The notes beneath the pieces are model-generated. The model saw nothing but the letters and a program-made list of their open reading frames with translations, searched no databases and was not told where the DNA came from. The position numbers and the translations under genes were made by a program. From Hymenobacter frigidus (GTDB lineage Bacteria; Bacteroidota; Bacteroidia; Cytophagales; Hymenobacteraceae), in assembly GCF_014640435.1 (NCBI RefSeq), contig NZ_BMGY01000006.1, positions 106,692 through 170,691 on the forward strand: a DNA stretch of 64,000 nt, read 5' to 3'. Positions 1-8,701 of the stretch are shown here, piece after piece (the first letter of the stretch is position 1; every line of letters begins with the position of its first letter).

Positions 1-1
1 A

Positions 2-931
2 GTGAGCAGCCACGCCGTGGCCCAGCACCGCGTCACGGGCTTGCGCTTCGTGGGGGGTGTGTTCACCAACCTCACCCACGACCACCTCGATTACCACGGT
101 ACGTTCGATAATTACCTGAAAGCCAAAAAAGGCTTTTTCGACGCGCTGCCCAAAACCGCTTTCGCCCTGACTAATGCCGATGACAAGCGCGGCTCGGTGA
201 TGCTGCAAAATACCGCCGCTCGCCGCGAAACCTACTCGCTGCGCGGGGCGGCCACTTTCCGGGCCCGCCTCATTGCCAACGAAGTGCACGGCCTGCACCT
301 CGAAATCGACGGCCGCGAAATCCTGTTCCGCCTCATCGGCGTATTCAACGCCTACAACCTGCTGGCCGTGTACGGCGCGGCCGTGCTGCTGGGCGAAGAC
401 CCCACGGAGGTGCTCACCATCCTCTCGGGCCTGACCACCGCGCCCGGTCGGTTCGAGCCCGTGGTATCGGCCACCCAACGCGTGACGGGCATCATCGACT
501 ACGCCCACACGCCCGACGCGCTGGAGAACGTGCTGCAAACGCTGCACGAAATCCGCCAGCCCAGCCAGCAGATTATTACAGTGGTGGGCTGCGGCGGCAA
601 CCGCGACGCGGCCAAGCGCCCCATCATGGCCAACCTAGCCGCTCGCCTCTCCGACAAAGTTATTCTCACCGCCGACAATCCGCGTTTTGAGGACCCCAAC
701 GAGATTCTGGCCCAGATGCAGGCCGGCGTGACGGTGCCCGACGCGACCAAGGTGCGCACCGTCCCCGACCGCCGCGAAGCCATCCGGGCCGCCGTGGCGC
801 TGGCTGGCCCCGACGATATTGTGCTGGTAGCGGGCAAAGGCCACGAAAATTATCAGGAAATTCGCGGTGTGAAAGCTCCGTTTGACGACAAGCTGGTGCT
901 GACCGAGATTTTTTTAGAATTGAATAAGTAA
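2..931 (+). CDS. murE: UDP-MurNAc-tripeptide ligase MurE (C-terminal part, cut by window edge)
   Basis: Cytoplasmic Mur ligase that adds the third stem-peptide residue to UDP-MurNAc-L-Ala-D-Glu using ATP. About 309 residues are visible; the family is near 490, so the N-terminal domain and ATP P-loop lie outside the window. Seen: the central-domain motif THDHLDYHGTF, the linker DYAHTPDALENV, GCGGNRDAAKRP, and ADNPRFEDP, whose DNPR core is the signature of meso-diaminopimelate-specific enzymes. KGHENYQE near the end is also typical. It is the first visible gene of the dcw cluster and is followed, after a 37-bp palindrome, by mraY on the same strand. The true start is not in the window. Confidence 0.97.
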   Translation: MSSHAVAQHRVTGLRFVGGVFTNLTHDHLDYHGTFDNYLKAKKGFFDALPKTAFALTNADDKRGSVMLQNTAARRETYSLRGAATFRARLIANEVHGLHLEIDGREILFRLIGVFNAYNLLAVYGAAVLLGEDPTEVLTILSGLTTAPGRFEPVVSATQRVTGIIDYAHTPDALENVLQTLHEIRQPSQQIITVVGCGGNRDAAKRPIMANLAARLSDKVILTADNPRFEDPNEILAQMQAGVTVPDATKVRTVPDRREAIRAAVALAGPDDIVLVAGKGHENYQEIRGVKAPFDDKLVLTEIFLELNK

Positions 932-933
932 TC

Positions 934-970
934 AGAACGTCATGCTTCGGCAAGCTCAGCATGACGTTCT
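934..970. repeat. Palindromic GTCATGC-family repeat (short form)
   Basis: Perfect 13-bp arms AGAACGTCATGCT / AGCATGACGTTCT around a short loop, between murE and mraY. It belongs to the dispersed family also at 4945, 7693, 13885, 33809 and 46551. As RNA it would form a hairpin but it lacks a T-run, so it is not an obvious terminator inside this operon. Confidence 0.85.
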
Positions 971-982
971 TTAAGTGTCCGA

Positions 983-2203
983 ATGCTTTATTACCTCTTC
1001 CGTTACCTCAACGAACACTACCACCTGCCGGGGGCGGGCGTGTTTCAGTACACCACGTTCCGGGCCGGGCTGGCGGTGGTCATTTCCTTGCTTATCGCCC
1101 TGCTGTTTGGCGGCCGCCTCATTCGGGTGCTGCAACGGAAGCAGGCGGGTGAAACCATCCGCGACCTCGGCCTGCAGGGCCAAAGTGAAAAGAAGGGCAC
1201 CCCGACCATGGGCGGCCTCATCATCATCATGGCCATTCTGGTGCCCGTTATCCTGCTCTGCCGGCTCCGCAATATCTACATCATCCTCATGATTTTGAGC
1301 ACGGTATGGCTCGGGTTGATTGGCTTCCTGGACGACTATATCAAGGTGTTTCGCAAGAACAAGGAAGGACTGAGCGGTCGGTTCAAGGTGCTGGGCCAGG
1401 TGGGTTTGGGCATCACGGTGGGCTGGGTGCTGTTTTACAGCAACGAAATCACGGTGCGAGAGTACCTGCTGCCTAATGGCCAGTATTCGGCCATTGAGGC
1501 CAGCAAGGTTTTCAAAGACGTGCATCTGATGATTACTACCGTGCCGTTTATGAAGAACAACGAGCTGAACTACGGCGACTTATTCGCTACGGCGGGCACG
1601 TTTTTCAACGGCCTGTACGGCTTCCTGTACATTCCCATCGTTATCTTTTTGATTACGGCCATCAGCAACGGGGCCAATCTGACCGATGGCCTCGACGGCC
1701 TGGCGGCGGGCACGTCGGCCATCATCGGCATCACGCTGGCCATCTTTGCGTTCGTGAGCGGCAATGCCCTGCTGGCCGATTATCTGGACGTCATGTTCAT
1801 CCCGGATTCCGGCGAGCTGCTTATTTTCTGTACTGCGTTCGTGGGAGCCTGCATCGGCTTTTTGTGGTACAACAGCTACCCGGCGCAGGTTTTCATGGGC
1901 GACACCGGTTCGCTGACCTTGGGTGGCATCATCACGGTGCTGGCCCTGGTGGTGCGTAAGGAGCTGCTGATTCCGATTCTGTGCGGAGTGTTTATCATTG
2001 AGAATCTGTCAGTTATTGTGCAGGTGAGCTATTTTAAGTACACCCGGCGCAAGTACGGCGAGGGCCGCCGTCTGCTGCGCATGTCGCCGCTGCACCATCA
2101 TTACCAAAAGCTAGGCTACCACGAATCCAAAATCGTGTCGCGCTTCTGGATTGTCGGCATCATGCTGGCCGTCATTACCCTGGTTACCCTAAAATTGCGC
2201 TAA
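983..2203 (+). CDS. mraY: Phospho-N-acetylmuramoyl-pentapeptide-transferase MraY
   Basis: Integral membrane enzyme that transfers phospho-MurNAc-pentapeptide from UDP to undecaprenyl phosphate, forming lipid I. At 406 residues it is longer than the E. coli protein (360); the extra length lies in loops in the N-terminal half, common in Bacteroidota. Visible motifs are FLDDYIKVF (catalytic acidic pair), [20 protein letters not shown] and the cytoplasmic [10 protein letters not shown]. About ten hydrophobic segments are apparent. The ATG is preceded by a palindrome rather than a Shine-Dalgarno site. It sits between murE and murD in standard dcw order. Confidence 0.97.
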   Translation: MLYYLFRYLNEHYHLPGAGVFQYTTFRAGLAVVISLLIALLFGGRLIRVLQRKQAGETIRDLGLQGQSEKKGTPTMGGLIIIMAILVPVILLCRLRNIYIILMILSTVWLGLIGFLDDYIKVFRKNKEGLSGRFKVLGQVGLGITVGWVLFYSNEITVREYLLPNGQYSAIEASKVFKDVHLMITTVPFMKNNELNYGDLFATAGTFFNGLYGFLYIPIVIFLITAISNGANLTDGLDGLAAGTSAIIGITLAIFAFVSGNALLADYLDVMFIPDSGELLIFCTAFVGACIGFLWYNSYPAQVFMGDTGSLTLGGIITVLALVVRKELLIPILCGVFIIENLSVIVQVSYFKYTRRKYGEGRRLLRMSPLHHHYQKLGYHESKIVSRFWIVGIMLAVITLVTLKLR

Positions 2204-2206
2204 CGT

Positions 2207-2298
2207 ATTTCCCGCAGAGGGCGCAGAAGTTTTCGCAGAGGACGCTGAGACGTTCTTCTGCGTATTCTGCGAAAACTTCTGCGCCCTCTGCGGGAAAT
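2207..2298. repeat. 33-bp perfect inverted repeat between mraY and murD
   Basis: Arms at 2207-2239 and 2266-2298 are exact reverse complements, with a core of GCAGAGGGCGCAGAAG, separated by 26 bp that themselves read like further CGCAGAG/TCTGCG units. It starts 3 bp after the mraY stop and ends 14 bp before murD. The transcript would fold into a long hairpin. No T-run follows, so attenuation or RNA processing is possible but unproven. Confidence 0.9.
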
Positions 2299-2312
2299 CT
2301 TGTCGACTCATT

Positions 2313-3689
2313 ATGAACATCATTATCCTCGGAGCGGCCGAAAGCGGCGTGGGCGCGGCCCTGTTGGCGCAGGCTAAGGGCCACGCCGTGTTCGTGTCCG
2401 ACCGCGGCGTCATTCAGCCCGCCTACAAGGCCCAACTCGCTCAGGCCGGTATCGAATTCGAAGAAAACCAGCACACGCTGGAGCGCATTCTGCAGGCCGA
2501 GGAAGTTATCAAAAGCCCTGGCATTCCCGAAAAAGCGCCAGTAATCCAGGCGCTGCGCGAGAAGAACATTCCAATAATCTCCGAGATTGAGTTTGCCGGC
2601 CGCTATACCAAGGCCAAGTGCATCTGCATTACGGGCACCAACGGCAAAACCACCACCACGCTGCTTATTCACCACCTGCTGAAAAGCGCCGGACTCAAAG
2701 TGGGCCTGGCCGGCAACGTGGGCTTCAGCCTCGCCGAGCAGGTGATTGCCGACAAGCACGACTATTACGTAGTGGAGCTGAGCAGCTTTCAACTCGATGA
2801 CACTTACGGTTTTCAGCCGTGGATTGCCATCCTGCTCAACATCACGCCCGACCATCTTGACCGCTACGACTACTCGCTGAAAACCTACGCCCAGGCCAAG
2901 CTGCGCATCACCCGCAACCTGGCCGACGACGGTGCTTTCATCTACAATGCCGACGATGAGGTGACGAACCGCTATTTCCAGTCGGCTTTCCTCGAAACGC
3001 GCCAGCTGCCGTTCAGTCTGCACCACCGGCACGATGTGCACCTGGCGGGCTACTTCACTGCCGAGCACGTAATGTGCACCAACCTCAGCCCCGGCATCAA
3101 CGAAGACAGCGGCCAGGAAGTGAGCACCGCCCACTCGCCGCTCATCGGCCAGCACAACCGCCAGAATACCTTGGCCGCCGTGCTCGCCGCCCGCATGGTC
3201 GGCTTGGAAACCAAAGAAATTGAAGCCGGTTTGGCCACGTTCGAAAACGCCGACCACCGCCTGCAGGTGGTAGGCGAGCGGGCGGGCGTGCGCTTCATCA
3301 ACGACAGCAAGGCCACCAACGTGGAAGCGGCCTGGTACGCGCTCGATGGCATTCAGCAGCCCATTATCTGGATTGCCGGCGGCACCGACAAGGGCAACGA
3401 CTACGCCAGCCTGCTCAACCTGGCCGGCCACCGCGTGAAGGCCCTCATTTGCCTCGGCGTCGACAATACCAAGCTCCACGCCGCCTTCGATGCCGTGGTG
3501 TCCCACGTGGAGGAAACCCAAAGCATGACCGACGCCGTGGCCCGTGCCGCCGCCCTGGCCGCGCCGGGCGACGTGGTGCTGCTCTCGCCCTGCTGCGCCA
3601 GTTTCGACTTATTCAAAAACTACGAAGACCGGGGCCGGCAGTTCGCCGCGGCCGTGGAGTCCGTCGTGGCCGGACCAATCGCGGAGTAA
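2313..3689 (+). CDS. murD: UDP-N-acetylmuramoyl-L-alanine--D-glutamate ligase MurD
   Basis: Cytoplasmic Mur ligase adding D-glutamate to UDP-MurNAc-L-Ala. 458 residues, normal family size. The N-terminal Rossmann-like domain begins IIILGAAESGVGAALL; the ATP-binding P-loop CITGTNGKTTTT lies near residue 107; NITPDHLDRYD and HDNRQN-type central-domain residues (IGQHNRQNTLAA) follow, and the C-terminal domain holds FINDSKATNVEAA and LLSPCCASFDLF. It follows mraY after a long inverted repeat and precedes ftsW by 63 bp. Confidence 0.97.
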   Translation: MNIIILGAAESGVGAALLAQAKGHAVFVSDRGVIQPAYKAQLAQAGIEFEENQHTLERILQAEEVIKSPGIPEKAPVIQALREKNIPIISEIEFAGRYTKAKCICITGTNGKTTTTLLIHHLLKSAGLKVGLAGNVGFSLAEQVIADKHDYYVVELSSFQLDDTYGFQPWIAILLNITPDHLDRYDYSLKTYAQAKLRITRNLADDGAFIYNADDEVTNRYFQSAFLETRQLPFSLHHRHDVHLAGYFTAEHVMCTNLSPGINEDSGQEVSTAHSPLIGQHNRQNTLAAVLAARMVGLETKEIEAGLATFENADHRLQVVGERAGVRFINDSKATNVEAAWYALDGIQQPIIWIAGGTDKGNDYASLLNLAGHRVKALICLGVDNTKLHAAFDAVVSHVEETQSMTDAVARAAALAAPGDVVLLSPCCASFDLFKNYEDRGRQFAAAVESVVAGPIAE

Positions 3690-3752
3690 CTCTAATATAA
3701 AGTATGCTTTCGGCAACGTCTTACTCATTCGCTCTCCAAGCTCTGGCAGCCC

Positions 3753-4931
3753 ATGGAACTTATTAAAAACTGGTTGCAGCGCAACCTCAAGGGCGACCCC
3801 ATTCTGTGGGCCATCGTGCTGCTGTTTTCCTTCATCAGCATTGCCGTGGTGTATTCGGCCACCGGCACGCTGGCTTACAAGAAGATGAACGGCAACACCG
3901 AAGCCTTCCTCATAAAGCACACCAGCTTGATTCTGCTCGGCCTGTTCTTCATGTGGGCCGCCCACCGCGTCGACTACCGCCACTATTCGCGGCTGTCGCT
4001 CTACGCGCTGCTACTGTCGGTGCCGCTGCTGCTGTTTACTTTCTTTATGGGGGGGGCCGTTAATGAAGCTTCCCGCTGGCTTACCATTCCGGTGATTAAC
4101 CAGACTTTTCAACCGTCCGACCTGGCCAAGCTGGCCCTGATTTCGCACCTGGCCAGCATGCTTAGCCGCCGCCAGCAGCACTTGCACGATTTCAAGTCGA
4201 CGCTGCTGCCAGTAATGCTTTGGGTCGGAGTTATCTGCGGCCTGATTATTCTGAGTAACGCCTCTACGGCGCTGCTGCTGTTTGCCACCTGCATGTTGCT
4301 CATGTTCATTGGCCGGGTGCCGCTCAAGCACATGGCCGTGATGGTGGGCATCGGCATCGTGCTGGGTGGAGCGGGCCTGGCGGCCGGCCAGCGCCTGGGC
4401 ACGGTGATGTCGCGTGTGACCAGCTTCACCGACAAAACCAAAAAAACTCCGTTTCAGCTGGAGCACAGCTACATCGCCATTGCCACGGGCGGCATCGCGG
4501 GCAAGGGCCCCGGCAAAAGCACCGAGCGCAACATCCTGCCCCACCCGTATTCTGACTTTATCTACGCCATTATCATCGAAGAATACGGCCTGCTGGGCGG
4601 GGCCGTGGTGCTGTTTCTCTACCTCGCCTTTCTCTATCGGGGGCTGAAAACGGTGATGAACAGCTACGGGGCCTTTGGGGGCCTGCTCTCGGCGGGTCTG
4701 AGCTTCAGCCTGGTGCTGCAGGCGCTGGTGAATATGGGCGTGGCGGTGGGCCTGGGGCCCATCACGGGCCTGCCGCTGCCGCTGCTGAGCATGGGCGGTA
4801 CCTCACTCATCTTCACCGGCATCAGCATCGGCATCATCCTGGCGGTGAGCCGCGGCGAGCGCGAAATCCGCCCCATGACCGGCGAGCCCGACGATACAGC
4901 CCGTATTCCCAAGGTATCGGTCAGTTACTAG
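3753..4931 (+). CDS. ftsW: SEDS-family peptidoglycan polymerase FtsW
   Basis: Inner-membrane SEDS glycosyltransferase of the divisome, working with the class B PBP FtsI to polymerise septal peptidoglycan. 392 residues with about ten hydrophobic segments. The C-terminal SEDS signature is clear: PLPLLSMGGTSL, plus the upstream stretch around GKGPGKSTERNILPHP, which is the conserved extracytoplasmic loop. It lies between murD and murG as expected; FtsW rather than RodA is called on this location. Confidence 0.95.
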   Translation: MELIKNWLQRNLKGDPILWAIVLLFSFISIAVVYSATGTLAYKKMNGNTEAFLIKHTSLILLGLFFMWAAHRVDYRHYSRLSLYALLLSVPLLLFTFFMGGAVNEASRWLTIPVINQTFQPSDLAKLALISHLASMLSRRQQHLHDFKSTLLPVMLWVGVICGLIILSNASTALLLFATCMLLMFIGRVPLKHMAVMVGIGIVLGGAGLAAGQRLGTVMSRVTSFTDKTKKTPFQLEHSYIAIATGGIAGKGPGKSTERNILPHPYSDFIYAIIIEEYGLLGGAVVLFLYLAFLYRGLKTVMNSYGAFGGLLSAGLSFSLVLQALVNMGVAVGLGPITGLPLPLLSMGGTSLIFTGISIGIILAVSRGEREIRPMTGEPDDTARIPKVSVSY

Positions 4932-4944
4932 TGATGCTACTAAA

Positions 4945-4983
4945 AGAACGGTCATGCTAAGCGCAGCGCAGCATGACCGTTCT
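4945..4983. repeat. Palindromic GTCATGC-family repeat
   Basis: Arms AGAACGGTCATGCT / AGCATGACCGTTCT with a GC-rich loop, between ftsW and murG. Same family as the repeat at 934. An upstream in-frame ATG at 4954 lies inside it, so murG is better started at 5020. Confidence 0.85.
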
Positions 4984-5019
4984 AACGCCTTGCTGCCCCT
5001 CCCCGCCGTTCTCCCATCC

Positions 5020-6123
5020 ATGACCAATTCTCCCCTTCGCGTCATCATCTCCGGTGGTGGCACCGGCGGCCACATCTTCCCGGCCGTGGCCATTGCCAAC
5101 GAGCTGCGCCGCCGCCAGCCCGACAGTGAAATCCTGTTTGTCGGGGCCAATGGGCGCATGGAGATGACGCGCGTACCCGAAGCGGGCTACAAAATAGTGG
5201 GCCTCGACATCACCGGCCTGCAGCGCCGCCTCAGCCCGCAGAACCTGTTGTTTCCCTTGCGGGTCATTCGCTCGGTGCGCAAGGCCGGGCGGTTGATTGA
5301 GGCGTTTCGGCCCGATGCCGTGGTCGGCGTGGGAGGCTACGCCTCGGCCCCGGTGCTGCTGGCCGCCACTTCCCGCGCCATTCCTTCGCTCATTCAGGAG
5401 CAAAACTCCTACGCGGGGCTGGTCAACAAGCTGCTGGCCAGGCGCGTCAATAAAATTTGCGTGGCGTACGACGGCATGGAAAAGTTCTTTCCGGCCACTA
5501 AAATGGTGCTCACCGGCAATCCCGTGCGCACCGAAATTGCCAGCGGCGACCGCGCCGAGGCGTTGACGTTCTTCGGCTTGAACCCCGATAAAAAGACCTT
5601 GCTTGTGGTGGGCGGCAGCCTGGGCGCCCGCACCCTCAACCTGGCCACGGCAGCTGCCCTGCCGCGCCTGCGCGAGGCCGGCGTGCAGCTGCTCTGGCAA
5701 ACCGGTAAGCTCTATTTTCCTGAAGCTCAGCGCGAAGCCGAAGCCTACCAGTCCGACAATCTCCACGCCCTGGAGTTCATCAAGCGCATGGATTTGGCCT
5801 ACGCCGCCGCCGATGTGGTGGTGAGCCGCGCCGGCGCATTGTCCGTGTCGGAACTCTGCCTGACCGGAAAAGCCAGCATCCTGGTGCCCTCGCCCAACGT
5901 GGCCGAAGACCACCAAACCAAAAATGCCATGGCGCTGGTCAGCAAAGGGGCCGCTGTACTCATCACCGATGAGCACGCCCCCGAGCGCCTCTACGACGAA
6001 GCCCTGCGCCTGCTGGCCGACCCGGTGCGCCAGCAGCACCTGAGTGCCCGCGTGCGGGAGCTGGCCCGGCCCGATGCTACGTCGGCTATCGTGGACGAGC
6101 TATTGAAGTTAATTAAAAATTAA
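5020..6123 (+). CDS. murG: UDP-GlcNAc:lipid I GlcNAc transferase MurG
   Basis: Membrane-associated GT28 glycosyltransferase that converts lipid I to lipid II on the cytoplasmic face. 367 residues, family length. The glycine-rich N-terminal loop GGGTGGHIFPAVAIA appears about ten residues after the chosen ATG, as in other MurG proteins; QEQNSYAGLVNKLLARR, TGNPVR and VVGGSLGAR follow, and the C-terminal nucleotide-sugar site is at SRAGALSVSELCLTGKASI. An earlier ATG at 4954 would add 22 residues encoded by a palindromic repeat and is rejected. Confidence 0.96.
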   Translation: MTNSPLRVIISGGGTGGHIFPAVAIANELRRRQPDSEILFVGANGRMEMTRVPEAGYKIVGLDITGLQRRLSPQNLLFPLRVIRSVRKAGRLIEAFRPDAVVGVGGYASAPVLLAATSRAIPSLIQEQNSYAGLVNKLLARRVNKICVAYDGMEKFFPATKMVLTGNPVRTEIASGDRAEALTFFGLNPDKKTLLVVGGSLGARTLNLATAAALPRLREAGVQLLWQTGKLYFPEAQREAEAYQSDNLHALEFIKRMDLAYAAADVVVSRAGALSVSELCLTGKASILVPSPNVAEDHQTKNAMALVSKGAAVLITDEHAPERLYDEALRLLADPVRQQHLSARVRELARPDATSAIVDELLKLIKN

Positions 6124-6212
6124 AAATTATGAATCAAAAATGTGGCGCAGAAGATAGACTCATCGGCACCGCATTGACTCACTTTTAATTTTTAATTCAT
6201 GATTTTTAATTC
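6112..6212. repeat. AT-rich inverted repeat (AATTAAAAATT family)
   Basis: Reads AATTAAAAATTAAAAATTATG... and, inverted, TTTTAATTTTTAATTCATG at the other end, around a central 50 bp. Similar AT-rich inverted repeats occur at 10111, 39771 and 50549. It overlaps the murG stop and runs up to the TTG start of murC, so it forms most of the murC leader. Confidence 0.75.
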
Positions 6213-6218
6213 AACGCA

Positions 6219-7616
6219 TTGAAGCAGTTCCCCTACGTTTTCTTTCTTGGCATTGGCGGCATCGGCATGTCGGCCCTGGCGCGTTGGTTTCGGGCCAACG
6301 GCCATCAGGTGAGCGGCTACGACAAAACTGAAACTCCGCTCACCCAGGCGCTGGCCTCCGAAGGCATTGCCATTCACTACGCCGATGTAGTGGAGAATAT
6401 TCCGGCCGAAATCCGAACGCACCGCGCGCAAACGCTGGTGGTGCTCACGCCCGCCATCCCCGCCGATAGTCGGGAATGGGCCTGGCTGCGAGCCGAGAAC
6501 TACGACATTCGCAAGCGCAGCCAGGTGCTGGGCGTGCTCACCCACGGGCACTACACCATTGCCGTGGCCGGCACGCACGGCAAAACCACCACCAGCAGCA
6601 TGGTGGCCCACCTGCTGCACCACGCCGGCCACGACGTCGGGGCCTTTCTGGGTGGCATTGCTGTGAACCTGGGCAGCAACCTGCTGCTGCCGGGCGCGCC
6701 CGATGCGCCTATCGTGGTAGAAGCCGACGAGTACGACCGCAGCTTCCTGACGCTGCACCCCGACGTGGCCATCGTGACCAGCACCGATGCCGACCATCTG
6801 GATATCTACGGCGACCAGGCGGCCCTGATAGATTCGTTTCGTCAGTTCGTGGGCCAAATCAAGCCCGGCGGCACCCTGCTCATCAACCACATCGCCGACC
6901 CTAGCGTAGCTGCCGCCGCACCCGCTGGCACCCGCATTATCCGCTACGGCCTCAATGCCGCGCAGGGGCCGGAATTATTTGCCGCCAATATTTCCGCTGA
7001 AGGTCACCAGTTTCACTTCAATCTGCACAGTCTGCAAGGGGTAATCAGCAACCTGGAGTTGGCCGTGCCGGGCTATCACAACGTAGAGAATATGCTGGCC
7101 GCCGCCGCGGTCGCCCAACTACAGGGCGTGAAGGAAGAAGAACTGCGTGCCGCCGTAGCGGCTTACCGCGGTGTGAAACGCCGGTTTGAGTTCGTAGTGA
7201 CCACGCCCGAACACGTTTATCTGGACGATTACGCTCATCACCCACGCGAAATCGAGGCCTTCCTGCGTTCGGTACGGGCGCTGTATCCGGGTAAGCGGCT
7301 GCGGGTTATTTTCCAGCCCCATCTGTTCACCCGCACTCGGGACTTCGCGGCAGGCTTTTCCAAGAGTTTAAGTATTGCAGATGAGGTATTTTTATTGGAT
7401 ATTTACCCCGCCCGTGAGCAGCCGCTGCCGGGCATCACCTCCGAAATTCTACTGGCCGACATCACTGCGCCTACCAAAGCTATTTGTACCAAAGCGGAAA
7501 TTCTGAGTGCTGCTCAAACCGATAACTCATTCGACATTCTGGCCACGGTAGGAGCGGGGGATATCGACACGCTGGTACCGCAATTAAAATTGCTGCTGAC
7601 GGAGCGCTGGAAATAA
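6219..7616 (+). CDS. murC: UDP-N-acetylmuramate--L-alanine ligase MurC
   Basis: Cytoplasmic Mur ligase adding L-alanine to UDP-MurNAc, the first amino acid of the stem peptide. 465 residues. Visible: FLGIGGIGMSALARW in the N-terminal domain, P-loop GTHGKTTTSSM near residue 115, VVEADEYDRSF, and DDYAHHPREIEA in the C-terminal domain. The start must be TTG at 6219: an in-frame TAA sits at 6207 and the GIGGIGMSAL motif is only ten residues into the protein. In this cluster murC sits between murG and ftsQ; no murB or ddl is linked. Confidence 0.96.
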   Translation: MKQFPYVFFLGIGGIGMSALARWFRANGHQVSGYDKTETPLTQALASEGIAIHYADVVENIPAEIRTHRAQTLVVLTPAIPADSREWAWLRAENYDIRKRSQVLGVLTHGHYTIAVAGTHGKTTTSSMVAHLLHHAGHDVGAFLGGIAVNLGSNLLLPGAPDAPIVVEADEYDRSFLTLHPDVAIVTSTDADHLDIYGDQAALIDSFRQFVGQIKPGGTLLINHIADPSVAAAAPAGTRIIRYGLNAAQGPELFAANISAEGHQFHFNLHSLQGVISNLELAVPGYHNVENMLAAAAVAQLQGVKEEELRAAVAAYRGVKRRFEFVVTTPEHVYLDDYAHHPREIEAFLRSVRALYPGKRLRVIFQPHLFTRTRDFAAGFSKSLSIADEVFLLDIYPAREQPLPGITSEILLADITAPTKAICTKAEILSAAQTDNSFDILATVGAGDIDTLVPQLKLLLTERWK

Positions 7617-7692
7617 ATAATTTAGTGAACCAGCCCAAACATTGTATTGGGCTGAATTAACACAATGAAGCTTTTTAGTAATTTATCAGGCG

Positions 7693-7782
7693 GTCATGCC
7701 GAGCGTAGTCGAGGCATCTCGCTCGGGCCGTTCGGGCCGTTCAACGAGGCGGGCGAGATGCCTCGGCTGCGCTCGGCATGAC
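7693..7782. repeat. Palindromic GTCATGC-family repeat (long form)
   Basis: Arms start GTCATGCCGAGCGTAGTCGA and end with the complement, enclosing GAGGCATCTCGC/GCGAGATGCCTC. The right flank (CACTTAGTTTTTTTGAATTC, to about 7822) is repeated after the copy at 33809, and an imperfect inverse of it (GAAGCTTTTTAG) lies to the left near 7667, so the real unit may span about 7666-7822. Fills most of the 242-bp murC-ftsQ gap. Confidence 0.85.
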
Positions 7783-7858
7783 AGTCACTTAGTTTTTTTG
7801 AATTCCTAAACAGCTTCATCACCGCACCAGCACATCATCAAATCAGATAATCATAAAT

Positions 7859-8617
7859 TTGGAACGCACCGTTAGAAACTTAATTGTTGCCGCCGTCTGC
7901 CTGCTGGTGCTGGGCGGACTGGGCGTATTTGCGGCCCTGCGCCAGGCGGCCCGGCCCGTCGATACCGTCGTGGTCAATATCGCCAACGAGTTCGATAACT
8001 ACTTCATCAGCGAGCGCGGCGTCACGGCCCTGCTCACCAAGGGTGGCAAAGAGCCCGTGCTGGGCACCCAGCCCGAAGGGCCGCGCCTGCGCGAGTTGGA
8101 AGTCCGTTTAAAGGCCCACGCCTTCGTGCGTGATGCCCAGGTGTACCGTGACCTGGCGGGCAACCTGCACGCCGACGTCCGCCAGAATCGCCCCATTGCC
8201 CGCCTCACGCACCCCGACACCCGCCTCGACACTTACGTGGACGCCGAAGGCCGCAGCCTGCCGCTCTCACCCTTGTTTACGGCCCGGGTGGCCACGGTGG
8301 CGCGGCCCGGCGGAGCCAACCTGCCAAGTGCATTTTTCCAGGACAGCACCGGTCGGCGCTACCTCGAGTTCCTGCGGTACGTCGACGAGCACGAGTTCTG
8401 GAAAGCCCAGGTTTCGGAGGTGTTCATCGAGCCCGGTGGCAAGCTGTCGTTTACCCAGCAAGTGGGCGACCAGCGCATAGAATTTGGGCTGCCCGAAAAT
8501 ATTTCTGAAAAATTCGCAAAGCTCATGGTATTTTACCGTCAGATTCCGTCAGTTTTGGGGTGGGATACCTACCACCGCGTAAACGTAGAATACCAAAATC
8601 AAATCATTTGCGAATAG
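7859..8617 (+). CDS. ftsQ: Cell division protein FtsQ
   Basis: Bitopic membrane protein linking cytoplasmic FtsA/FtsZ to the periplasmic divisome. 252 residues: a short cytoplasmic tail, one membrane segment around residues 8-26 (LIVAAVCLLVLGGLGVFAAL), then a POTRA-like region (ANEFDNYFISERGV, VRDAQVYRDLAGNLHADVRQ) and the beta domain. Sequence similarity is weak in this family; the call relies on topology, POTRA-like pattern and position between murC and ftsA. The start is TTG at 7859; no ATG or GTG fits better before the membrane segment. Confidence 0.88.
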   Translation: MERTVRNLIVAAVCLLVLGGLGVFAALRQAARPVDTVVVNIANEFDNYFISERGVTALLTKGGKEPVLGTQPEGPRLRELEVRLKAHAFVRDAQVYRDLAGNLHADVRQNRPIARLTHPDTRLDTYVDAEGRSLPLSPLFTARVATVARPGGANLPSAFFQDSTGRRYLEFLRYVDEHEFWKAQVSEVFIEPGGKLSFTQQVGDQRIEFGLPENISEKFAKLMVFYRQIPSVLGWDTYHRVNVEYQNQIICE

Positions 8618-8701
8618 AAATTCGCTGAATCATAGGCTGTTAGGCCGCAAGTTTTCCATTCCCAACCCACGCTTTCTTCACTGCTCGCCAGCACCGCATC
8701 T

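Noticed and set aside
2184..3521. Long minus-strand open frame (445 codons) opposite murD
   Set aside because: It is the complementary shadow of murD, a product of high GC third positions; the murD motifs on + are complete.
4957..6039. Minus-strand open frame of 360 codons opposite murG
   Set aside because: Shadow of murG; repetitive His/Gly/Gln text with no domain.
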